Shown here: positions 56,845 through 64,000 of the stretch, piece after piece
How the letters are laid out: each line of letters starts with the position of its first letter
Position numbering within the stretch: position 1 is the stretch's first letter
Assembly (NCBI GenBank): GCA_948144175.1
Contig: CANXME010002087.1
Location: 124,001-188,000, forward strand
DNA from: Closterium sp. NIES-65
Taxonomy: Eukaryota > Streptophyta > Zygnematophyceae > Desmidiales > Closteriaceae
Length of the DNA: 64,000 nt
Direction of reading: 5' to 3'
Translations under genes and position numbers: made by a program
The notes under the pieces: generated by a model
The model's input: only the letters and a program-made list of their open reading frames with translations
Databases searched by the model: none
Told to the model about the DNA's origin: nothing

Positions 56845-58775
56845 GGCTGCGGCTGCTGCTGCTGCTGCGGCTGCTACTGCGGCGCACGCGGGCCAGTGTG
56901 AAGAGTGTAGAGACCCGAGCCCGGCTCAGCAGTAAAGGTAGCAAGAGGCTGGTAAGAGTCTCCGTCAACACACACCGCAGTCTCTCCAGAAGGCTCAAAC
57001 CACACACCCACGTGCTGACTCACGAGGGGTCGCACGCCCACCAAGTTCCGGGAGAACGAGGGGACGTGAAACCCAGTGAGAGACCCGGAGGGAGCAGCAG
57101 GACATGGTAAAGTGGTAGTGTGACGTGCAGTGACTGGTCCCGTAGTGGGATCAGCCAACGCTACAGAAACAGGCGCAGGAAGTGGTGTAAGTGTCGTGCT
57201 GTCCCGAAAGAAGCAGTGGGAGGCTCCAGAGTCCAGTGTGAACGACAGCGAAGCGTCCTCTGAGGTAGTCGCTGGTCTAGAGTCTACACAAGTACCTACA
57301 CTAGCAACAGGCAACTGAGCAAGACTAGCACCTAAGCTAACAACACCAGAGTAAACAGAGTCAGAAACACTAGAGTCAACAACAGCATACATAGCATGAG
57401 GAGCACTAATCAGATCAACTAACTGCTCAGCAGACATGCCCCACAGAGCGGAGCCGTAGCGCTGAACCAGAGGAAGCCAGTCAGGAGCAGGACCGCCAAC
57501 CCCGTAGGTCAACCGGACCGTGTCAGTGAGCTGAGCAAAGCACTGACCAGGGGGGTGAAAGCGGCCACAAGGGTGGCCCCGACGAGGACCTGTCTGAACC
57601 TGGTAGGGGCAGGGAGGGTAAGCAGCACCGCGCTGGGGCTGACGCAGCCCCGACCCCGGAGCAAGCTGCTGACGCTGCTGCTGCTGAGGCTGCTGGGAGG
57701 AAAGGGGCTGCTGCTGCTGCTGAAGGTGCTGCTGACGCTGAGCCTGGTACCACGTCGCTGCTCCACCTAGCGGGGCCGGCAGTACAGGAGGCGACTGACG
57801 AGCTCGAGGGTCGCCGCCACCAGCAGGTGCAGTGGAGTCACCAGCCGCTGCACGAGGGGTCTCTCCAGACGCTGCACTCCCACCACCGCCAGTCGCAACA
57901 GCACCCCCACTACCTCCGCTACCGCCGCCTCCACCTCCACCGGAACCACCTTTCTTGCCCCCCCTGCCGCGGGACCGCGACGCAGTCGTAACAGCAGCCG
58001 CAGTCGCGTCAGTAGCGGCAGTGGCAAGAGAGGCAGTGAAGGTGGGTAACTGCGGGACTGTGCACCCGTGGAAGAGTGGGGGGGACACAGTACCAGAGGC
58101 GGCAGCTACCGAACGAAGGTTGCTCTCGACGTCCTTGAGTGCAGACTCAAGGACCTCGATAGTCAGCTCACTAGGGTGCTTCAGCAGAAGCGCGTCACGA
58201 ACAGAGGCAAGGCGGTCAGGGAGGCTAGTGGCGATGAAATAGACAGTAATCGCCATGGGGGGAGGAAGCAGTGCAAGCTGTGCCTCAGTGCAAGCAGCGC
58301 GGTAACTAGCGTCGAGCGAGCGGAGGTGAGCGATCAAGTCAGCAGAGCGCTCAAACGAGGCAAGATCAGGAAACAGGAACGGGAGGAAAAGACGGCCGAG
58401 AGAGACAGTAGCGGGAGTAGAGTAGCGGGCCTTAATCGCAGTGAGGTACGCAGCAGCGGTGCGAACCTGAGTAAAGTGGACCTCCTCGGACTCAGGGAGG
58501 AGGCTGCTGAGTGCGATGCAGGCCGCAGCGTCACGCGACGTCCAAGCCGTCCGGTCAGCGCGCTGACGTGCAAAGCGAGCCGTAGCAGCGTCGTCAGGAG
58601 CAGGGCCTAAAGCTGTAGGCTCGGGGGGCTCGGGGAGGTCACCAGTAGCGTGTGACCAGAGGGTCTCGCCCCCCTGGACCTGACTCTCTAACAGACGACG
58701 AGCGCGAAGAAGCCAGACGGAAAAGTCAAGGGGTCTACCGTCGGCGTCGAAACGAAGAACTCGCGGAGTCGCCAT
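52701..58775 (-). pseudogene. Element F gag-pol, one frame with three UAG codons
   Basis: From ATG 58775 (MATPRVLRFD) to TAG 52703-52701 there are 2025 codons in a single frame with no frameshift. In order: gag (about residues 1-400, with Gly-rich and Gln-rich tracts), protease FTLDSGASHCFF (near 511), a poly-Gln tract, the integrase zinc-binding segment LWHHRMGHPS, the integrase core (LHLDVWGP near 792, HSDRGGEF near 853, QQNGVAE), a long Ser/Pro/Gly linker with a second poly-Gln tract, RT with LVYVDDLVFA (near 1701) and RNase H. Internal stops are TAG only: 56876-56874 (codon 634, in poly-Gln), 55013-55011 (codon 1255, before poly-Gln) and 53378-53376 (codon 1800, where B and C have Glu). 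All catalytic motifs are intact. It is either freshly damaged or translated by readthrough. Confidence 0.9.
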
Positions 58776-58849
58776 AGTGAGAACCAACGCGAACGAGCAG
58801 GCGAGTAACAACCGGGGGGGAAGAGGACTCAGTCGCAGCGGAAGAGCGG

Positions 58850-59430
58850 GCTAGGGCGACGGGCCAAGACGTAGGGTAGGGCAACGGGCCAGGGCCTAGG
58901 GTAGGGCGACGGGCCAGAGCCTAGGGAGGGCGACGGGCCAGGGCCTAGGAAGGGCGACGGGCCAGGGCCTAGGGAGGGCGACGGGCCAGGGCCTAGGGAG
59001 GGCGACGGGCCAGGGCCTAGGGAGGGCGACGCGACGGGGGAAAGGGCGGGAGCGACGCGACGGGGCAGGGCGACGCGACGGGACAGGGCGACGCGACGGG
59101 GCAGGGCGGCGCGACGGAGCAGGGCGACGGGACAGGGCAGGGCGACGCGACGGGGTAGGGCGACGCGACGGGACAGGGCGACGGGACAGGGCAGGGCGAC
59201 GCGACGGGACAGGGCGACGGGACGGGGGGGGTAACAGGCGGGTGCGACGCGACGGGGGGAACGGGCGCGACGCGACGGGGGGGAACGGGCGCGACGCGAC
59301 GGGGGGAACGGGCGCGACGCGACAGGGGGAACGGGCGCGACGCGACGGGGGGAACGGGCGCGACGCGACGGGGGGAACGGGCGCGACACGACGGGGGGGA
59401 ACGGGCGTGACGCGACGGGGGAGATGGCGC
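58850..59430. repeat. GC-rich minisatellites in the leader of element F
   Basis: About six 24-bp units (gggagggcgacgggccaggg plus ccta) come first. Shorter gcgacgcgacggg units follow, then about nine 21-22-bp units around gggggaacgggcgcgacgcg. They lie between the PBS and gag, the same place as in element C but with different unit sequences. Confidence 0.9.
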
Positions 59431-59543
59431 TAGGCTCGGTACTAGGCGCGGTAACAACGAAACTGGTACGAACGAGAGGTAGGATCAGGCTCGGGAGGTA
59501 CGAACGGAGAACGGAGGAACGGGATCCCACAGGATCCTAACCT

Positions 59544-59554
59544 AGCTGATACCA
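59544..59554 (-). other. Primer binding site of element F
   Basis: The minus strand reads TGGTATCAGCT directly after the 5' LTR end, a partial match to the initiator tRNA-Met PBS. Confidence 0.75.
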
Positions 59555-59664
59555 TGTCAGAATGAGGAATGAATGTTCCATTGATGTTGGTTGGGGTACA
59601 TATGACAAACCCTAACTTCTGTACCCCCTAAGACAAACCTCACTACAGGCTACAACATTTGACA
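59555..59664 (-). repeat. 5' LTR of element F
   Basis: 110 bp, TG...CA, identical to 51863-51972 and bordered by the TSD CCTAG. Confidence 0.95.
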
Positions 59665-60113
59665 CCTAGCTTGTGGATCTAGGATTTCATCCAAGGAGCT
59701 ATCAAAATCTTGAAGATACTGAAGAAATTTCAAGATCTACAAAAAAAAAAAAAAATTCAAGATCTACATCTTCAACTTCAACTTCTTCAAACCACCATTG
59801 GAGCTACAAGATCTACAAAGAGCTCCCCTTCTTCATCAACATTGTGAAGAAATTTGAAGAGATTCATTTCTCTTACCCACCTTTGGTGGAAGGCTCAAAT
59901 CTACTTTTAGTAGAAGAGTGTATCTTCAGATCTACAAGGACTTGTTGAGGATTACTCTTTTGAGTTTATCTTGCTCTATCATTGAGGTGATAGAGAGATT
60001 TGGCAAACAAGTCAATCTTAAAGGATTCTGTATTGGATTATTCTATAAAGATAATCAGATTTCTTAAAGATTATTATAAGATCTGTTGAGATCTCCTCTC
60101 CTTCACCTGTTTC

Positions 60114-61595
60114 ATGGCTTCTGGTCAAGAGATGGATGCTACTAAGGAGGTGCCCGTTGCTGGCAATGAGGGAGATAATGCTGCTGCTGCTGCTGACATT
60201 GATCTCAACCTCGAGGACTTTGTGGTTGACATGGAGATTAATGGAAGTGAAGCGGACTTTGAAGCTGATGCTGAAAATGAGGATGAGACTGGCTCTGATG
60301 AAGGTATTTCCAATGAGACTGAGAACATTGCTGTCAAGCTCCAGACTCAACTCACGGAGCAGAATATTCTCGTTGGAGTGCAACAGTGCCGCATTCAGAA
60401 CTTGGAGGCTGATTCTGTTAAGCTTCAGGCCTTGATTGAGCAGCTGACCAGGGAGGTGCAGTCGATCCCTAAGGAGAACGACACCTCCAGCTTCATTCAA
60501 GACCTGTAGACTACTCTCCAGTTCGTGCAGGATCAGCTCAAGAAGCAAGAGAAACACATCTCTGTGCTTCAGGCCCAGTACAGGGAGATCCGGCGTGGAA
60601 ACCTCTACCAGCCTGCTCCTGCAGCAGAGCGAGTTGCCAACGCCGCTAACAGCCAGGCTGCACCTGCTGATGCTCCCTCTGCTGTTCCCCCTCCTACTGG
60701 AGCACGCGTTGAGCCTCCTACTGCAGCAGCAACTGCTTTTGGCTCCTGCCCTTCGGCCCTGCCTCGTTTTGTCCATGGCAAAACAGACGTTGAGACTTGG
60801 CTCTCCATTGCGGAGGACTTTATGTCCATCCACAATGTGCGTAGCGAGGCTCGCGTGGTCGCTGCGACCCTTGCCCTGGACGACACTCCGAGCAAGTTGG
60901 TGTATGCCAACAAGCGCCACGCAGAGGCTAATGGCCATCCTTTTGGCTGGGAGGAGTTCAAAGCTGCCATGCTGGCGGCATTCCTAAGTCAGCCCCCGGC
61001 GCTCGAGGTGCGTAGCCGCCTGGAGAACATCCAGTGCGGTGACCAGCCTGTACGCGAGTACGCCAAGGAGTTTGAGAAAACTCTGTCGCTGCTGAAGACT
61101 GCTCTTCCTGAGAGCGAGGTCATCCACCAGTTCTTCAAGGGACTCCCTGAGCACATCAAGCGTGTGCATGTTGTGCGTGGGGAGCACCAGTGGAGGACCT
61201 ACAAGGAGTGCAAGGAGCAGGTCATTGACACGGATGTGAATTTCCGTGCGTACATGACTCACGCTCGTGCTTAGCGGCAGCCTAGTGCCGAAGGCCCTAG
61301 GGGGGGTGGTAACAGGACTCAGGCACACAGGGGCAGTGGCTCTTGGAAGAGGCCCTATCAGCAGAAGGGGGAATCCTCTGGGACTCAGTCCAAGAGGGCC
61401 CATGCTCGGCCTGTCAAGGATCCTCAGGATGAGGATAAGCCCCCGGCGGGTTGCCGCATCTGTGGCAAGCTCGGGCACAAGTCCTATCACTGCCGTTGGA
61501 GGAAGTCCGTCAAGAACTCCGGCAAGCCCAACCACGGCAAGAAGCCGGATGGTTCTGGCCCTTCGGGCTCGAAGGATTTTCCGAAGTCCAACTAG
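60114..61595 (+). pseudogene. Element G gag, two internal UAG codons
   Basis: ATG 60114 opens an acidic N-terminal region, followed by a likely coiled coil (about 60325-60480, KLQTQLTEQNILVG...). TAG at 60507-60509 interrupts it. The same frame continues through a retrotransposon-gag capsid-type domain (WLSIAEDFMSIHN, VREYAKEFEKTLSLL; about 60760-61240) to TAG at 61272-61274, then through a basic tail with a zinc knuckle CRICGKLGHKSYHC (about 61457-61500) to TAG at 61593-61595. There are no frameshifts, and both internal stops are single TAG codons. Confidence 0.85.
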
Positions 61596-64000
61596 GGGGT
61601 GGGTACCTAGTTGGTGAGCGAGATCGAGTAGATGAGGCTTATGTCCTTCGTGATGAGGATTTGCTAAAGCTAGAGAAGCTTGCATCATGCAAAATCGCTT
61701 GTTTGTATGCCTCTTCTATTAATGAAAAATATGTTTTTAAAACTCGATTGTACCCACTTGAAAACATTTCAATTGAATTTTTGAGAGATAAATTTTCAAT
61801 CATCTCTTGCTCGTTCAAAGAGTTGCCAGCAATCATGGATATTGTGGACCGTTGTGTCCAAGAGCATCCGCTCACGTCAGTGGGATTGGTGACTCGAATC
61901 GTGAAAGGAGAGTTGTTCCGCCGATTTCATGAATGGCATATCCTGGCAACATGGGACAAAGGGCACCATGTTTGGTGGACCACATCCCAAAGGTTTGGAC
62001 GTGCTCACAACAAATTTAGGGTGTACTATCGACCTCCTAAACTTGTTGTCGCTTGTCCCATCCGTCCAAGATTCCAACAGAATCTACTGTTATCTGGACG
62101 CATGAATGGAGACGAAGCAAGGATTCTCGTCGATACAGGCGCGTCGGTCTCCCTTGTTGATGAAACTTGGGTTACGACACGCAACGTCCTCGTTGTAGGA
62201 CCGTCATGTCCCATCCGCTTGGGTGACGATCGTGTCATTCCAAGTAAAGGACAGACATATATCGACATGAATGTACAGGACTATAGCGAAGCAGTTCGCG
62301 TGTATGTCCTACCACTTTTGTCAGGTGTCGACCTCATCCTGGGCATGGATTGGTTGCGAGCCAACGAAGTCATTCTAGACTTCTAGTACAACATTGTCTC
62401 GTTCAACAAGAACGGAAAGGCAATCCAGTGGCAAGTCAATGATACTTTGCCCACTGAAACACAGACGCCTAAACGTCCCAGCGTGCTGTGTGCGTTGGCC
62501 AACCAGTTCGGGCATTCTGTTAAGTCGGTTGATACACTGTTCGTGGTACAGCTTGAGAATGCTGAGGCCTCGGAGCCAGCAATTGAGAATTTCCCTCCTC
62601 AGATGCAAATTCTGGCAGAGGAATTTAAGGAAGTGTTTGAAACCATCCCTGATGGACTTCCGCCTGACCGCGCAGTGGGTCACACCATCCCTGTTGAACC
62701 AGGAAAGGTTCCACCCTTTCGACCTCTGTATCGCCTCAGTCCAGCTGAGTACGAAGAGGCCAAACAACAGATCGAGGAATACCTCAGAAAAGGATGGATT
62801 GAACCCAGTGCATCCCCTTACGGAGCACCAATTTTGTTCGTTAACAAGAAGGGCGGAGGATTACGCATGTGCGTAGATTATCGTGCTTTGAACAAGATTA
62901 CGGTGAAGAACAGATACCCTCTACCACGAATTGAGGATCTGTTCGATCGGCTCCAAGGAGCTCAGTGGTTCAGTGCGCTGGACTTAGCTCAGGGGTATCA
63001 TCAGCTACGAATCACTGAAGAAGATGTTCCAAAAACGGCTTTCAGAACGCCGTTCGGACATTTTCAGTGGCGTGTGTTAAGTTTTGGCTTGACAAATGCT
63101 CCCGCGTCATTTCAGCGAGCAATGAATGATGTGTTTCGGGAAGCAACTGGCCAATTTGTCCAGGTATACTTGGACGACATCCTCGTGTACTCAAAGACTG
63201 AAGAAGAACACACGCAACACCTGAAATGGGTGTTAAGAAAACTGCGAGAGCATAAATTCTTTGCTCGATTGTGGAAGTGTCACTTCTACAAACGCGAGTT
63301 GGAGTACCTTTGTCACTTGGTAGGCAACGATGGCCTCAAAGTTGATCCAAAGAAAGTGGCGGCAGTCCAACAGTGGCCCGTTCCACAGGATGTAGGACAG
63401 GTCAGATCATTTCTCGGACTTGCGAACTATTTTCGCCGTTTCTTGGAAAATTATTCCTCCGTAGTCGCTCCACTGACTGCCCTCACTCGTAAGGGTAATG
63501 CTTGGCAGTGGACCGATCAATGCCAGAAGGCATTTGAGGAGGTGAAAACCATGCTGACCAATGCTCCAGTGCTGGCTTTGCCAGACCCGTCCAAGCCCTA
63601 CGAGGTGGTAACTGATGCCTTGACAGTAGGGATTGGAGCAGTCCTTTTGCAAGAAGGACGCCCCGTGGCATTTGAGAGTAGAAAGCTTTCACCAGCTGAA
63701 CAGCGCTATACAACTTCCGAACAAGAATTGCTGGCAGTTGTGCATGCGCTACGAACATGGAGATGTTATCTCGAAGGTGTTGACTTTGTGGTCACGACCG
63801 ACCACTGTCCGAACACCTATTTTGCCACTCAAGCCACACTTACCCGTCGTCAAGCTCGATGGGCTGAACTCCTTAGTGGGTTCACCTATGATATTCGATA
63901 TCGAGCGGGCTCGACGAACATGGCTGATCCTCTGAGCAGACAGCCGATTGGTGCAGCAACGGGTGTTGATAATACTGAACATAACGCAGTGTTTGCTGCT
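61451..64000 (+). CDS. Element G pol: extra domain, protease, RT, RNase H (partial)
   Basis: The frame is -1 relative to gag and overlaps its end. No ATG marks a start, so a frameshift or internal initiation is likely. The first about 170 residues (about 61610-62060: VDEAYVLRDEDLLKLEKLAS..., HILATWDKGHHVWWT) match no domain I know. The protease motif is LVDTGASVSLVDE (about 62120). TAG at 62384-62386 follows LGMDWLRANEVILDF. From 62387 the frame is open to the window end: RT with YLDD at 63167-63178 (LRMCVDYRALNKITV, GLTNAPASFQRAM) and RNase H (VVTDA, SEQELLAVVHAL, TTDHCPNTYF). Integrase lies beyond the window. Confidence 0.88.

Larger units (their letters stand above)
51863..59664 (-). mobile_element. 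Ty1/copia element F, recent insertion
   Basis: TSD CCTAG lies on both sides (51858-51862 and 59665-59669). The LTRs 51863-51972 and 59555-59664 are 110 bp each and identical by eye. A PBS (minus-strand TGGTATCAGCT, 59544-59554) and a PPT (CTATGGGGGTG next to 51972) are in place. The polyprotein is in one frame throughout. A MITE sits between the coding end and the PPT. The element interrupts the leader of element G. Confidence 0.95.
51242..64000 (+). mobile_element. Ty3/gypsy element G, partial at window edge
   Basis: The 5' LTR is followed by a PBS at 51786-51799, then a leader interrupted by element F (51863-59664, TSD CCTAG), gag from 60114, and protease, RT and RNase H up to the window end. 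Integrase and the 3' LTR are outside the window. The domain order PR-RT-RNase H fits Ty3/gypsy. The exact left end is uncertain. Confidence 0.85.

Noticed and set aside
62387..64000. Genome-wide reassignment of UAG to Gln
   Set aside because: The five host genes contain no internal TAG, and most TAGs can be explained by CAG-to-TAG decay in transposons.

Overview
The window looks like nuclear DNA of a streptophyte (charophyte) green alga, with a desmid such as Closterium as a plausible but unproven source. The support is as follows. Genes have short GT-AG introns. One gene is a plant-type cytochrome c6A with the two-cysteine loop insertion. Another is mitochondrial CcmE of the System I cytochrome c maturation pathway; land plants and streptophyte algae use System I, whereas Chlamydomonas-type green algae use a different system. 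Most of the rest is LTR retrotransposon primed from initiator tRNA-Met, plus minisatellites.

Layout. 0.4-1.2 kb: minus-strand relic resembling the C-terminal region of large DNA-transposon proteins. 2.27-4.14 kb: an intact five-exon gene of unknown function (515 aa). 4.37-16.72 kb: Ty1/copia element A (minus strand, TSD CCCAT), with copia element B nested in its 3' LTR (TSD AGCAG) and a partial non-autonomous element E in its 5' LTR. 17.5-18.0 kb: truncated copy of the small gene found at 34.1 kb. 18.3-18.7 kb: tRNA-like relics. 19.3-26.0 kb: copia element C, truncated at its 3' end. 26.2-27.7 kb: short non-autonomous LTR element D (TSD TTTCA). 28-38 kb: mostly non-coding, with a 39-bp and a 30-bp minisatellite and the 178-aa gene at 34.1 kb. 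38.7-43.4 kb: cytochrome c6A (five exons, plus strand). 44.1-44.6 kb: plastid-targeted YCII-domain protein (minus). 45.0-49.9 kb: CcmE (five exons, minus). 51.2-64.0 kb: Ty3/gypsy element G (plus, running off the edge), with copia element F inserted in its leader (TSD CCTAG) and a pogo-like MITE inserted in F.

The most unusual feature concerns the introns of the cytochrome c6A and CcmE genes. They are packed with tandem degenerate copies of their own exons and splice sites: three haem exons in c6A, six copies of one CcmE exon start, and about 21 copies of one CcmE 5' splice site. A second pattern is that in-frame stops in the retrotransposon polyproteins are nearly all UAG, mostly where a relative has CAG. 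This includes element F, whose two LTRs are identical. CHG-methylation-driven C-to-T decay is the simplest explanation; UAG readthrough is the alternative.
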